DNA from: Nocardioides luteus
Lineage (GTDB): Bacteria > Actinomycetota > Actinomycetes > Propionibacteriales > Nocardioidaceae
Assembly: GCF_015752315.1 (NCBI RefSeq)
Contig: NZ_JADOVJ010000001.1
Location: 310,001 to 374,000, forward strand
Direction: 5' to 3'
Length of the DNA stretch: 64,000 nt
Shown here piece by piece: positions 9,206-17,396 of the stretch. The notes below the pieces were generated by a model. The model did not search any database. It saw nothing but the letters and a program-made list of their open reading frames with translations, and was not told the origin of the DNA. The number at the start of each line of letters is the position of its first letter. The stretch's first letter is position 1. The position numbers and the translations under genes were made by a program.

Positions 9206-10450
9206 CTACTCGCAGGTAGGGTTCTTTGTCACAGCGGAACGCCAGGGGAGCAGTCCGGAGGAGAGCAGGAGTACGCCGCCGGCCACCGCGATCGCGGTCC
9301 GCGGGCTCGTCGCAGCGGCCAGTGCCCCGGCCGCCAGCACGCCGATCGGCTGGGCGACCTTCATGGTGATCGACCAGGCCGCCTGGACCCGCGCCATGTG
9401 GTCGTCGTCGGTCTCGCGCATCCGGTAGGCGGCGAAGGTGGGGTTGAAGACCCCGGCGCAGAGGATCAGCCCGAAGTTGGCCGCGGTGAACCACGCGAAC
9501 CCGGCCACGCCCGCCGGGGTGAGCGCGATCAGGACGGTCCAGACGGTCCGGGCGACCCCCGACCCCAGCAGCACCGCCCGCTCGCCGAGCCGGTGGGTGA
9601 GGCGAGGTGCGCACATCGCGCCGAGGATGCCGCCGAGGCAGGGGAGGCCCATGGCGACGCCGTACATCCACGGCTCCATGCCGAGCTCCCGCAGCGTCAG
9701 CACCGTCTGCAGCGGGCTGGTCGCGATCACGCACGAGCCGAAGAGGGCGGCGTTCAGGAAGAGCGCGCGCAGATCGGGCCGGGCGAAGATGTAGCGCCAG
9801 CCGGCGGTCACCTCGGCGAGCCAGTGCTGCGGCTTGCGTGCCGGTGGTTGCGGCTCCGGCGTACGGATGGAGCGGATGCCGAGCGCGGAGAGCAGATAGG
9901 TCACCGCGTCCACGAGCACCGTCAGTGTCGGCCCGAACGCGGAGACGAGAGCGCCGCCGATCGGTGGACCGGCGGTGAACGTGGTCCAGAACGTCGTCTC
10001 CAGCCGGCTCGTCGCGGTCAGCCTGGCCTCCGGACCGACCAACGCCTTCAGGTGCGCGCCGGAGGCGGCGGTGAAGGCGAGCTCGCACGTCGCCGCGAGG
10101 ACGCCGACGACGCACAGGTGGGCGTAGGTGAGCAGGTCCAGGAACCCAGCCGCGGGAACGCTGAGCATCGCCGCGAACCGGATCAGGTCGGCGCCGATCA
10201 TCGTCGGTCGCTTGGGTCGGTACTCGATCCACGGTCCGAGCCGGACTCCTGCCGCCGCGGCCGCGAACCCGGACAGCGCCGCCAGGAGCGACACCTGGAA
10301 CGTGGACGAGTCCAGGACGAGCACCGCGACCAGCGGCAGGGCGCCGTAGGCGATCGTCGACCCGGCCTGACTCGTGGCGGTCGCCAGCCAGAGCCGGTTG
10401 AAGTCCCGTCCCGGTGTCGCGGTCCCGCGATCGGTCTCCGAGACGGTCAC
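9206..10450 (-). CDS. MFS transporter, EntS/MFS_3-like exporter
   Basis: A 414-residue MFS permease with about twelve membrane helices, most like the enterobactin-exporter EntS/MFS_3 group. The visible signature is WIEYRPKRPTMIGADLIRF in the helix 2-3 loop. The start is a GTG at 10450. It is divergent from the NTF2-like gene with 72 bp between starts, and a KstR-like operator lies in that gap, so both genes may be in a sterol-responsive regulon. It lies upstream of fadE5 on the same strand, but the 116-bp gap contains what looks like a separate fadE5 promoter. Substrate unknown. Confidence 0.78.
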   Translation of the reverse strand: MTVSETDRGTATPGRDFNRLWLATATSQAGSTIAYGALPLVAVLVLDSSTFQVSLLAALSGFAAAAAGVRLGPWIEYRPKRPTMIGADLIRFAAMLSVPAAGFLDLLTYAHLCVVGVLAATCELAFTAASGAHLKALVGPEARLTATSRLETTFWTTFTAGPPIGGALVSAFGPTLTVLVDAVTYLLSALGIRSIRTPEPQPPARKPQHWLAEVTAGWRYIFARPDLRALFLNAALFGSCVIATSPLQTVLTLRELGMEPWMYGVAMGLPCLGGILGAMCAPRLTHRLGERAVLLGSGVARTVWTVLIALTPAGVAGFAWFTAANFGLILCAGVFNPTFAAYRMRETDDDHMARVQAAWSITMKVAQPIGVLAAGALAAATSPRTAIAVAGGVLLLSSGLLPWRSAVTKNPTCE

Positions 10451-10486
10451 CCGGAGACCCTATCCGGGCGGGAGTCGGCGATCAGG

Positions 10487-10500
10487 TAGAACACGTTTCA
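10487..10500. promoter_or_regulatory. KstR-like operator (TNNAACNNGTTNNA)
   Basis: TAGAACACGTTTCA matches every fixed base of the KstR consensus TNNAACNNGTTNNA known from mycobacterial and rhodococcal cholesterol catabolism. It sits in the 72-bp gap between divergent MFS and NTF2-like genes. It lies near where the -35 region would be for a leaderless start at 10523, with TACGAT at 10510-10515 as -10. Binding is inferred. Confidence 0.6.
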
Positions 10501-10522
10501 GTTTCGGCGTACGATCTGCCGC

Positions 10523-10975
10523 ATGATCTCCTCCGACGCCATCACCTGGAACGCCCCCGATGACGAACACCCCGCACGTACGGCCGGCCAGCGCTCCTAT
10601 GCCGCCGTCGCCAAGGGCGACCTCGACGAGTGGTTGACGATCTACGCCGAGGACTGCGTCCTCGAGGACCCGGTCGGGCCGTCGATGTTCGACCCCGAGG
10701 GCAAGGGTCACCATGGTCACGAGGGACTGAAGGCGTTCTGGGCGAAGGCGATCGCGTCGGTCCACAGGTTCGAGTTCGAGATCAACGACTCCTTCGCCAA
10801 CCCCGAGGGCAACACCTGCGCCAACATCGGCCGCATCAAGACCTCGTTCCCCGACGGCAGCTACACCACCACCGACCTGATCATGGTCTACACCGTCAAC
10901 GAGGAGGGCCGGATCAAGTCTATGAAGGCCTTCTGGGAGCCCGAGCGCACGATGGCGAGCTTCACCTCCGCCTGA
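10523..10975 (+). CDS. NTF2-like / SnoaL-like protein, possible steroid isomerase
   Basis: A 150-residue protein with the cone-shaped alpha+beta NTF2 fold pattern: a helical start (QRSYAAVAKGDLDEWLTIYAEDCVLEDPVG), a strand pair, and an ending INDSFANPEGN...MKAFWEPE. The family includes ketosteroid isomerases, SnoaL-type cyclases and limonene-epoxide hydrolases; I cannot assign a substrate from residues alone. The aspartate in EDPVG sits where such enzymes often hold a catalytic acid. The KstR-like operator just upstream argues for a role in sterol or steroid breakdown. A TACGAT element ending 7 bp before the ATG suggests a leaderless transcript. Confidence 0.7.
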   Translation: MISSDAITWNAPDDEHPARTAGQRSYAAVAKGDLDEWLTIYAEDCVLEDPVGPSMFDPEGKGHHGHEGLKAFWAKAIASVHRFEFEINDSFANPEGNTCANIGRIKTSFPDGSYTTTDLIMVYTVNEEGRIKSMKAFWEPERTMASFTSA

Positions 10976-10982
10976 GCGGTGG

Positions 10983-12032
10983 TCAGGGAGTCCAGTAGGT
11001 GCCGCCGTCGACCGGCGGACCCGACGTAAGGCCGCGCTCGACCCGGCAGGAGTACGTCGCGCCAGCGCCCGGCTCGGGGGCGCAATGATCGCTGCCGGCC
11101 TCACCCTTGACGACATCGGCGTTGGCGCCGCCGACGAGCCAGTCGGGACCGCCGCCCCCGAGGAGGCGATCCCGGCCGTCGCCGCCGACGACCGAGTCGC
11201 CTTCGGTCCCCGCCGCGAGGTAGTCCGCTCCGCTCCACCCCTTGAGCCAGTCCCGCCCGGAGCCGCCGTAGATCCGGTCGTTCCCGGACATGCCGTGAAG
11301 GCTGTCCCGCCCGGCGTTGCCGTAGATGAGGTCGGCGCCGCTGTTGCCGACGACGACGTCGGCACCGTCGCTGGCGTAGATCTGGTCGTCCCCGATGCCG
11401 CCTCGGAGGGTGTCGTCTCCCGCTGCGCCCCACATCCTGTCGTTCCCGCCGTTGCCCTGCAGCGCGTCTGGGCCGCCCTCGCCGTAGAGGAGGTCGTTGC
11501 CTCCTTGGCCGGAGAGGAAGTCCCGACCGCTGCCGCCGTAGAGGCGGTCGCCGCTGTCGGTTCCCGCTGTGGAGTCGAAGGTTCCGGAGATGTAGTGCCC
11601 AGCGAGGGTGTCGCTCCCGAGACCGCCGTAGATGGTGTCGGCGCCCGTGCCGCCGGTGAGCTCGTCGTTGCCGGACGTCCCGTGGAGCGTGTCGTTTCCT
11701 GACTCCCCGTTGGCCCACGTGCTGCCGCGGATCTCGTCGCTCCCGGGCCCGGCGAGCACGCGACTTCCCCCGCGGATCTCGTCGTCTCCGGAGCCGCCGC
11801 AGACGACGTCGTTGGAGTCGGCGGTGATCGAGTCGGCGCCAGGGGTGCCGAGGATGACATCGCGGAAGGCTGCATCGGACCGTGTCTCGCCGCGGTTGAG
11901 GTCGACGGTCACAGCCAGCCCGCCACAGGTGGATTCCGCGGAGCTGCTGGGAGTGGTCAGTAGGACGAGTCCGGGCGCGACCAGGAGTGACGCGGCACCG
12001 GCAAGCAGGATGGGGGTACGCACGGCCGACAC
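10983..12032 (-). CDS. Secreted RTX (hemolysin-type calcium-binding) repeat protein
   Basis: A 349-residue protein that opens with a signal peptide (ILLAGAASLLVAPGLVLL). After a short head (STCGGLAVTVDLNRGETR) it consists almost entirely of glycine/aspartate nonapeptides such as GGSGDDEIRGG, GGTGADTIYGG, GGSGRDFLSGQGGNDLLYGEGG and GGNGGNDRMWGAAGDDTLRGG. These bind calcium and fold into a parallel beta roll outside the cell. No enzymatic domain is attached, so it may be a structural or adhesive surface protein. The start is uncertain: GTG at 12032 or GTG at 12023, neither with a clear ribosome-binding site. It lies 34 bp after the DUF2461 gene. Confidence 0.8.
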   Translation of the reverse strand: MSAVRTPILLAGAASLLVAPGLVLLTTPSSSAESTCGGLAVTVDLNRGETRSDAAFRDVILGTPGADSITADSNDVVCGGSGDDEIRGGSRVLAGPGSDEIRGSTWANGESGNDTLHGTSGNDELTGGTGADTIYGGLGSDTLAGHYISGTFDSTAGTDSGDRLYGGSGRDFLSGQGGNDLLYGEGGPDALQGNGGNDRMWGAAGDDTLRGGIGDDQIYASDGADVVVGNSGADLIYGNAGRDSLHGMSGNDRIYGGSGRDWLKGWSGADYLAAGTEGDSVVGGDGRDRLLGGGGPDWLVGGANADVVKGEAGSDHCAPEPGAGATYSCRVERGLTSGPPVDGGTYWTP

Positions 12033-12066
12033 CGTAGTGGGTATCGCGTGGTCGCGCCCGGGTAAT

Positions 12067-12699
12067 TCAGGCGATCGCGTGCTCGGCGATCCACTCGACG
12101 AGGGGGCGGGTGGCACGCCAGTCCTTCTTGACCTCGTCGACGAGGGCCGAGGTGTGGATGATGTCGTCGAAGCCGATGGTGCGGCCGAGGTGGATCGACT
12201 TGTGCCGCAGCAGCTCGATCTTGGGGTGGTTCTTGTCGAAGCCGCGCGGCGCGGTCTTGAGGCGGTCGCCGGTGACCTCGTAGCCCTTCTTCTCCGCGAC
12301 CGCGAGGCGCTTCTCCAGGTCGGCGCCGTAGTGGTCGTGGACGATGGCGTCGCGGAAGGCGGCCAGGCGAGGCGGCTCGAACCAGTAGCAGCCACCGCCG
12401 GTGCGGATGCCGCGGGGCGAGACCTCGACGTAGTAGCCGGTCTGCGGCGCGACGGCCACGAAGGCTCCCTGGTGGGTCTTGTAGGGGAGCTTGTCCTTCG
12501 AGAAACGTACGTCTCGATAGGGCCGGAAGATCTTGGCGCTGCCGAACTCCTCGGCGAGCTCGTCGGTGAGCGCCTTCATCGGCGCGAGCACCGACTCCTT
12601 GTAGATGTGCTTGTGGGCTTCCCAGAACGACTTGGTGTTGTCGACCTCGAGATCGTCGTAGAAGTCGAGCGCTGCAACGGGGAAACCTTCGAAAGCCAC
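12067..12699 (-). CDS. DUF2461 domain protein
   Basis: A 210-residue soluble protein of the DUF2461/TIGR02453 family. Family hallmarks seen are FYDDLEVDNTKSFWEAHK near the start, IFRPYRDVRFSKDKLPYKTH in the middle, GCYWFEPPRLAAFRDAI, and GFDKNHPKIELLRHKS. The biochemical role is unknown. A large perfect inverted repeat lies between it and the lyase gene upstream. Confidence 0.85.
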   Translation of the reverse strand: MAFEGFPVAALDFYDDLEVDNTKSFWEAHKHIYKESVLAPMKALTDELAEEFGSAKIFRPYRDVRFSKDKLPYKTHQGAFVAVAPQTGYYVEVSPRGIRTGGGCYWFEPPRLAAFRDAIVHDHYGADLEKRLAVAEKKGYEVTGDRLKTAPRGFDKNHPKIELLRHKSIHLGRTIGFDDIIHTSALVDEVKKDWRATRPLVEWIAEHAIA

Positions 12700-12741
12700 G
12701 CGTGCAACCTTACGGGTTGATCGACAGACGACCCAGCGAGG

Positions 12742-12800
12742 TAGTCGGGGATCAAACGGTCGCTCTACCCGCGAGTAAGCGACCGTTTGATCCCCGACTA
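12742..12800. repeat. Perfect 23-bp inverted repeat, 13-nt loop
   Basis: Arms at 12742-12764 and 12778-12800 are exactly complementary (left arm opens TAGTCGGGGATC, right arm ends GATCCCCGACTA). It sits between two co-oriented genes, just after the lyase stop codon at 12804. It could act as a terminator or transcript stabiliser, although no U tract follows on the transcribed strand. The perfect arms are longer than a terminator needs. Confidence 0.75.
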
Positions 12801-12803
12801 TTG

Positions 12804-14180
12804 CTAGACGCTCGGGATCTGGATCGTGTCCGCGACCCGGCGCGCGTGCTCGGCCATCGAGCGGGCGATGTTGGCGGACTCGCCGAGGTGGCGGCAGGGA
12901 TCGAGCAGCGCGGTGATCTCGTCGCGGCTGAAGTGGGCCGAGACCTCGGGGGAGGCGGCGAGCAGCGAGGCGAAGTCGAGCTCCTCCACGGCGGAGCGCT
13001 GGGCCAGCTCGAAGACGACGTCGTGGGCGACCTGGCGGCCGATGCGCTCACCGAGCTCGAGCATCAGGGACTCCGAGCCGATGAGGCCGCCGGAGAGGGC
13101 CAGGTTGGCGCGCATCCGGTCCTCGTCGAAGGTCAGGCCGGTGAAGATGACCACGAGCCGGGCCAGGACGTCACCTGCGAGACGCGACGCCTGGGCGACC
13201 GCGTCCTCGAGGATCCCGGTCATGGCGCCATTGGCCTCGTGGTCGTGGAGCATCGACTCCATCGCCGGGGCGACGAGCCCGCGCAGCTGGGTGGCGGCGG
13301 TGATCACGTCCAGCGTCAGCTGCGGGTTGCGCTTGTGGGGCATCGTCGAGGAGCCGATGGTGCCCTCCGGGATCGGCTCGAAGGCCTCGCCGAACTCGGG
13401 CTGCATCATCGAGTAGACGTCCTTGCCGATCTTGCCGGCGGTGCCACCGAGCATCCCCAGGATCGAGACCCACTCGACCATGCCGTCGTTGATCGCGCGC
13501 GAGGGGACGGGCATCGAGCCCATGTCGAGCCGGGACGCGGTCTCGGTCTCGATGGCGCGAGCGTGGGTGCCGAAGGAGGCCATGGTGCCGGCAGCGCCGC
13601 CCATCAGCAGACGGAAGACGCGGTCCTCGACCGAGCGGAGCCGGTCGACGTGCGCGGCGATCTCGTCGATCCAGATGGCGACCTTGAAGCCGAAGGTGAT
13701 CGGAACGGCGTGCTGGGAGTGCGTACGTCCCGGCATCGGCACCTCGGCGCCGGCCTCGGCGACCTTCGACAGCGAGCGGAGCAGGTCGCCGAGCAGGTCG
13801 AGGATCTTGTCGTGTGCCTGGCGCAGCAGGATCAGGTCGGCGGTCTGGGTGATGTTCTGCGTGGTCGCGCCCCAGTGGACCCAGCCGCCGTGCTTCGCGC
13901 CGACGACCCGGCAGAGCTCCTCGACCAGCGGGGTCAGCGGGTGGCTGTGCTCGGCGGTCGCCTTCTCGATGCGGTCGAGGTCGAGCTTGTCCAGGTCGGC
14001 GGCCTCGGCGATCGCCTCGCCGGCCTCCGCCGGGATCACCTTCACGGCCGCTTCTGCCTCGGCGAGTGCCGCCTCGACGTCGAGTCGCGCCTGGAGGCGT
14101 GCCTCGTAGGTGAACAGGTCTCCGATGCCGTGGTCGGGGACTCGTCCATCGGTGAATCGGCTGCTCGAGCCCGCGCTCAT
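12804..14180 (-). CDS. Adenylosuccinate lyase / carboxymuconate cycloisomerase family enzyme
   Basis: A 458-residue member of the fumarase/aspartase superfamily. Superfamily motifs seen are HWGATTQNITQTAD (residues ~102-115), PGRTHSQHAVPITFG (~150-164) and the signature GSSTMPHKRNPQ (~282-293). Such enzymes eliminate fumarate or cycloisomerise substrates as homotetramers with shared active sites. Adenylosuccinate lyase (purB) is the obvious candidate. However, the N-terminus (RFTDGRVPDHGIGDLFTYEARLQARLDVEAALAEAEA) resembles the PcaB-like branch more than housekeeping PurB, and no purine or aromatic-pathway gene is nearby. I leave the symbol open. No ribosome-binding site better than the one for the ATG at 14180 is evident. 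Confidence 0.75.
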   Translation of the reverse strand: MSAGSSSRFTDGRVPDHGIGDLFTYEARLQARLDVEAALAEAEAAVKVIPAEAGEAIAEAADLDKLDLDRIEKATAEHSHPLTPLVEELCRVVGAKHGGWVHWGATTQNITQTADLILLRQAHDKILDLLGDLLRSLSKVAEAGAEVPMPGRTHSQHAVPITFGFKVAIWIDEIAAHVDRLRSVEDRVFRLLMGGAAGTMASFGTHARAIETETASRLDMGSMPVPSRAINDGMVEWVSILGMLGGTAGKIGKDVYSMMQPEFGEAFEPIPEGTIGSSTMPHKRNPQLTLDVITAATQLRGLVAPAMESMLHDHEANGAMTGILEDAVAQASRLAGDVLARLVVIFTGLTFDEDRMRANLALSGGLIGSESLMLELGERIGRQVAHDVVFELAQRSAVEELDFASLLAASPEVSAHFSRDEITALLDPCRHLGESANIARSMAEHARRVADTIQIPSV

Positions 14181-14336
14181 GGCGAGTGATCCTTTACGTG
14201 TCGTTCACACAATGATTGGAAAACAGAAACCCAATCTTAATCCACGCAAAGCGCAAACACCCGTGATCGTGTGCTGCATCACTTGGATCGTGCAAGTGAA
14301 CTGAAACAGGCCGCGCCACATGACACGACCTGGATC

Positions 14337-14386
14337 CGTGGAGCGGACGACGAGGCGTCGACCCTGGCAGTCAGTTTACCCCACCC
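14337..14386 (-). pseudogene. Remnant tRNA-Gly copy (3' end plus promoter-like flank)
   Basis: CGTGGAGCGGACGACGAGGC at 14337-14356 is identical to 15035-15054, the 3' acceptor arm and adjoining T-arm strand of the intact tRNA-Gly plus two flanking bases. TTACCCCACCC at 14376-14386 is identical to 15129-15139, which holds the start of the intact tRNA promoter's -10. The roughly 55 nt of tRNA body between these blocks are missing. This is either a duplicated tRNA with an internal deletion, or an old attachment-site duplication. Confidence 0.55.
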
Positions 14387-14975
14387 CACATCCACTCTTC
14401 CGTGCTTCCGCGGACCGGGATTCGGTGCTGGCTCTTCATGACGGTGATGGGCCTGGACAAGAATATCGGGACTATCCGGGGGCGGGGGCGAGTGTCCGGA
14501 TCGCGGGGCTGAGCGTCACCCGTTCCGGCATCTGCGCCTGGATATCACGGACTGGACGTCGTCCCGTGCATCTGGAACGCGTTCCTGGTTACCGTGTCTG
14601 GTACCAACGGGGCAGTCTGGGTGACTACTCCTACGTGGGGTGCGACACCACGATGGGCGCCGTTGGTGCCGTGGTCTCGGGCACCGACCCGGGGCCGCGG
14701 TCTAGTTGGCGGGCCCGACATGGCCTGCTGGCGAAGGGCCGGAGAGTGCACGACGTACGGACCCCCGCCGTCGTCGTGCCGAAGAACTGGCGTTGCTCGC
14801 GAATGAGGACCAGCGTCCTCCACGAGAGATTGCGGTTCCAGTTGCTGGCTCTGGAGAGTGAGCGCTCGGTCGACGGACTGGGCGCTCTTCTTCATGTGCG
14901 CGGCACGGGGACCGGCCGCCAGGCCCGCACGCCACCGCGATGACGATGGGCGCACCTTGGGGGCATCTGGGGCCC

Positions 14976-15018
14976 AAACAGAAACCCGCACTGACGACGA
15001 TGACGACGAAAGTGCGGG
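14976..15018 (-). terminator. Terminator of tRNA-Gly
   Basis: On the minus strand, CCCGCACT (15018-15011) pairs with AGTGCGGG (14992-14985) across an 18-nt loop, followed by TTTCTGTTT. It lies 19 bp after the tRNA 3' end. Confidence 0.7.
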
Positions 15019-15036
15019 CTGATCTGCTGTGTTACG

Positions 15037-15112
15037 TGGAGCGGACGACGAGGCTCGAACTCGCGACATCAACCTTGGGAAGGTTGCGCTCTACCAACTG
15101 AGCTACGTCCGC
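15037..15112 (-). tRNA. tRNA-Gly (anticodon CCC)
   Basis: The 76-nt minus-strand sequence folds as a standard cloverleaf. The acceptor is GCGGACG/CGTCCGC, the D arm is GCTC-AGTTGGTA-GAGC, and the anticodon stem CAACC/GGTTG encloses loop TTCCCAA, giving anticodon CCC. The T arm is GCGAG-TTCGAGC-CTCGT. Discriminator T and an encoded CCA follow. A TAACAT -10-like box lies about 15 bp upstream (15126-15131). Confidence 0.95.
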
Positions 15113-15161
15113 AGGTGCGACCAGGATGTTACCCCACCCGCGTGGCCAGGTGTGAACCGAC

Positions 15162-15953
15162 TCAGGAAAGTCGTGTCATCCGGGGATAGCGAGCCGACAG
15201 CCCGTCGCCGGCGGGGCCGCGCAGCATGCGGCGTACGGCCCAGGGGAGCGCCCGGGCGGCCAGCCGCCGGACCTCGCGGATCGGGGCGGCCAGGCCGTTC
15301 GGGCCCGGCTCCTCGATGACGACCAGCGGCTTCGGGGTGGGCAGGTGGTGGCGTACGCCGAGGGTGTCGAGGACCTTGATCGCCATCAGCTGATGGCCGG
15401 GAGCCCCCAGGAAGCCGTGGCCGTCCCAGTAGCCCGCGTCGTCGTACTCGGTCATCCGCCAGAAGTCGACCAGCGTCGCTCCCCGCCGCTGCGCGATCTC
15501 CCGGACGGCCTCGTTGTAGACCGCGAAGCGTCCGCGCAGCAGCCGCCCGACGGTGGACGCCCGGGCGCCGTACGCGGTGAAGACCAGCACCTTCGCGCCG
15601 CTGTCGACCAGCTCGCCGATCGCGGTCTCGTAGGTCGCGAGCAGGGCGTCGATGTCGACGTGCGGCCACATCAGGTCGACCGACCCGCCGTAGATCGTCA
15701 CCACGTCCGGCTCGAGCGCGAGCGCCGCCGCCACCTGCTCCTTGACGATCCGGTCGATCCCGCGGCCGCGGACGGCGAGGTTGGCGTAGCTGAACTCGGG
15801 GGTCCGCTCGGCCATCACCTCGGCCACCCGGTCGGCCCAGCCGCGTACGCCGTTCGGGCGTCGTACGTCGGTGTCGCCGACGCCCTCGGTGAAGGAGTCG
15901 CCCAGCGCGACGTACCGGCGATAGCCGCCGGGGATCAGCGCATCCAGTGCCAT
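15162..15953 (-). CDS. SGNH/GDSL-family hydrolase with an altered block III
   Basis: A 263-residue esterase/lipase-fold protein without a signal peptide, so probably cytoplasmic. Block I is clear (VALGDSFTEG, residues ~15-24, catalytic Ser), block II glycine is in NLAVRGRG, and block V is WDGHGFLGAPGH with the catalytic Asp-His. Block III normally reads GGND, but here reads GGSVDL. The oxyanion-hole asparagine therefore seems replaced by valine, which may lower activity or alter specificity. The ATG at 15953 begins MALDALIPGGYRRYVALGDS, leaving a normal short lead before block I. It follows the tRNA-Gly promoter region. Confidence 0.8.
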   Translation of the reverse strand: MALDALIPGGYRRYVALGDSFTEGVGDTDVRRPNGVRGWADRVAEVMAERTPEFSYANLAVRGRGIDRIVKEQVAAALALEPDVVTIYGGSVDLMWPHVDIDALLATYETAIGELVDSGAKVLVFTAYGARASTVGRLLRGRFAVYNEAVREIAQRRGATLVDFWRMTEYDDAGYWDGHGFLGAPGHQLMAIKVLDTLGVRHHLPTPKPLVVIEEPGPNGLAAPIREVRRLAARALPWAVRRMLRGPAGDGLSARYPRMTRLS

Positions 15954-16035
15954 GCGTCTGATTCAACCGGGTTTACGCCGGGACGTACGACTCTGACGTG
16001 GAATCTGTGACGGATGGGGTAGATGGTGCTGTGGA

Positions 16036-16728
16036 TCAGGGCAGGACCGTCGGGACCAGGTCTTTCAGCATGCTTCTGACGGTGGATTTGGCCGCGATCA
16101 CGTTGAGCATGTCGTCCCAGACCGAGAGAACCAGCACCACCCGATCTATGCGGAGCGAGCCTGCGCCCCAGCCGTCTCCAGCGCCGACGGTCGCTTCGTC
16201 GCCGATGATCTCCGGATCGCCGTCGATGATGCCCGGTGCTGCTGCAGCCGCAGAGGCCACGTTCGGGTACTCCAGTACGTGGAGGATCGTCTCGGTCTCA
16301 GGATCGTCCTCGGGCTCGTCCTTCGGGAGGATCCAGCAATAGGAGGCCGAGGTCGGTTTCGGTATCTCGGTGAGCAGGGGAAAGGTCTTCTGTTGCTCAG
16401 CCCAATCCGGCGATCCGACCTTCGCGACGCCGAACTGTGACTTCACGGCCGACTCGCTCGTGAAGTACGCGTCAGACTTGGCCAGTGATCGGCATGGCTC
16501 CCCGTACACGTACACGTCCTGGATCGACTTGATCCGCGAGGTCTGTGGTGTTGGCGACGGAGCGGAGGATGCGGCTGTCGGGCTCGCCGACGAGGTGGTC
16601 GGAGCGCTGCTGGCGGTGGATGGCTTCGGATCCGCGTTCGCACGTGGATCGGATCCGCAACCGGCGGCAAACAGTGCGCTCGCGACGGAAAGTGAGAGTG
16701 CCCGAGTCACAGAGGAGTTGTGACGCAC
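16036..16728 (-). CDS. Lipoprotein of unknown function
   Basis: A 230-residue protein with a lipoprotein signal peptide ending LFAAGC (lipobox cysteine near residue 24), then a Ser/Thr/Pro/Ala-rich linker to about residue 65 and a globular domain. The domain has two cysteines (GEPCRSL and SYCWILP) that could form a disulfide. It resembles the general layout of actinobacterial DUF3558-type lipoproteins, but I do not recognise a specific family. The start is a GTG at 16728. It is divergent from dcd. Confidence 0.7.
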   Translation of the reverse strand: MRHNSSVTRALSLSVASALFAAGCGSDPRANADPKPSTASSAPTTSSASPTAASSAPSPTPQTSRIKSIQDVYVYGEPCRSLAKSDAYFTSESAVKSQFGVAKVGSPDWAEQQKTFPLLTEIPKPTSASYCWILPKDEPEDDPETETILHVLEYPNVASAAAAAPGIIDGDPEIIGDEATVGAGDGWGAGSLRIDRVVLVLSVWDDMLNVIAAKSTVRSMLKDLVPTVLP

Positions 16729-16784
16729 AAGCGCAGCCTATGGCGGCGGCTAACGGTGCGCACGAGAACCGGTAAGTTGGCCTC

Positions 16785-17360
16785 GTGCTGCTGAGCGACA
16801 AGGACATCCTGACCGAGATCCACGACGGAAGGATCGTCATCGACCCCTGGGACGAGTCGATGCTGCAGCCGTCGTCCGTCGACGTACGTCTGGACCGGTT
16901 CTTCCGGGTCTTCGACAACCACAAGTACGCCACGATCGACCCGGCCGTGGACCAGTCCGAGCTCACCCGGCAGATAGAGACCGAGGGCGACGAGCCGTTC
17001 ATCCTGCACCCGGGGGAGTTCGTGCTCGGGTCGACGTACGAGACCGTGACCCTGCCCGACGACATCGCCGCTCGCGTCGAGGGGAAGTCGTCGCTGGGAC
17101 GGCTCGGGCTGCTCACCCACGCCACCGCCGGCTTCGTTGACCCGGGTTTCTCGGGTCACGTGACCCTCGAGCTCGCCAACGTCGCGACGCTGCCGATCAA
17201 GCTCTACCCGGGCATGAAGATCGGCCAGTACTGCTTCTTCCGGCTCACCTCGCCGGCGCAGAACCCCTACGGCAGCGAGAAGTACGGCAGCCGCTACCAG
17301 GGCCAGCGCGGCCCGACCGCCTCGCGCAGCTTCCAGAGCTTCCACCGCACCAAGATCTGA
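16785..17360 (+). CDS. dcd: dCTP deaminase (probably bifunctional deaminase/dUTPase)
   Basis: A 191-residue cytoplasmic enzyme converting dCTP to dUTP and, in the actinobacterial type, on to dUMP, supplying thymidylate synthesis. The trimeric dUTPase-fold motifs are present: [10 protein letters not shown] (residues 26-35), [12 protein letters not shown] (~97-108), [21 protein letters not shown] with the catalytic glutamate, and [10 protein letters not shown] at the C-terminal closing loop. The length agrees with the 190-residue Mycobacterium enzyme, known to be bifunctional. The start is GTG 16785. The next gene, tag, starts 36 bp downstream in the same direction. Confidence 0.95.
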   Translation: MLLSDKDILTEIHDGRIVIDPWDESMLQPSSVDVRLDRFFRVFDNHKYATIDPAVDQSELTRQIETEGDEPFILHPGEFVLGSTYETVTLPDDIAARVEGKSSLGRLGLLTHATAGFVDPGFSGHVTLELANVATLPIKLYPGMKIGQYCFFRLTSPAQNPYGSEKYGSRYQGQRGPTASRSFQSFHRTKI

Positions 17361-17396
17361 GCGGGTCTGTCGGTGGTCGCCGCTAGGGTCGGGTGG

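Larger units (their letters stand above)
14181..15036. other. Gene-poor stretch, about 850 bp, with a decayed tRNA-Gly copy
   Basis: No convincing protein gene is seen. Frames open at 14320-14943 (+) and 14545-15072 (-) lack family resemblance, and the latter starts inside a tRNA. The first 120 bp (14190-14310) are noticeably AT-rich for this genome and contain a small hairpin (GATTGG...CCAATC). The stretch ends in the tRNA-Gly terminator. A 20-bp copy of the tRNA 3' end at 14337 suggests that it is remnant DNA, either from a past tandem tRNA or from an integration event. Confidence 0.6.

Noticed and set aside
12804..14180. Firm purB assignment
   Set aside because: The superfamily signature is certain, but the N-terminus and context do not settle adenylosuccinate lyase versus a PcaB-like enzyme.
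14320..14943. Plus-strand frame of 207 codons in the gene-poor stretch
   Set aside because: No family resemblance, no ribosome-binding site, and it begins inside the tRNA remnant area. The minus-strand frame 14545-15072 starts within the real tRNA and is equally unconvincing.
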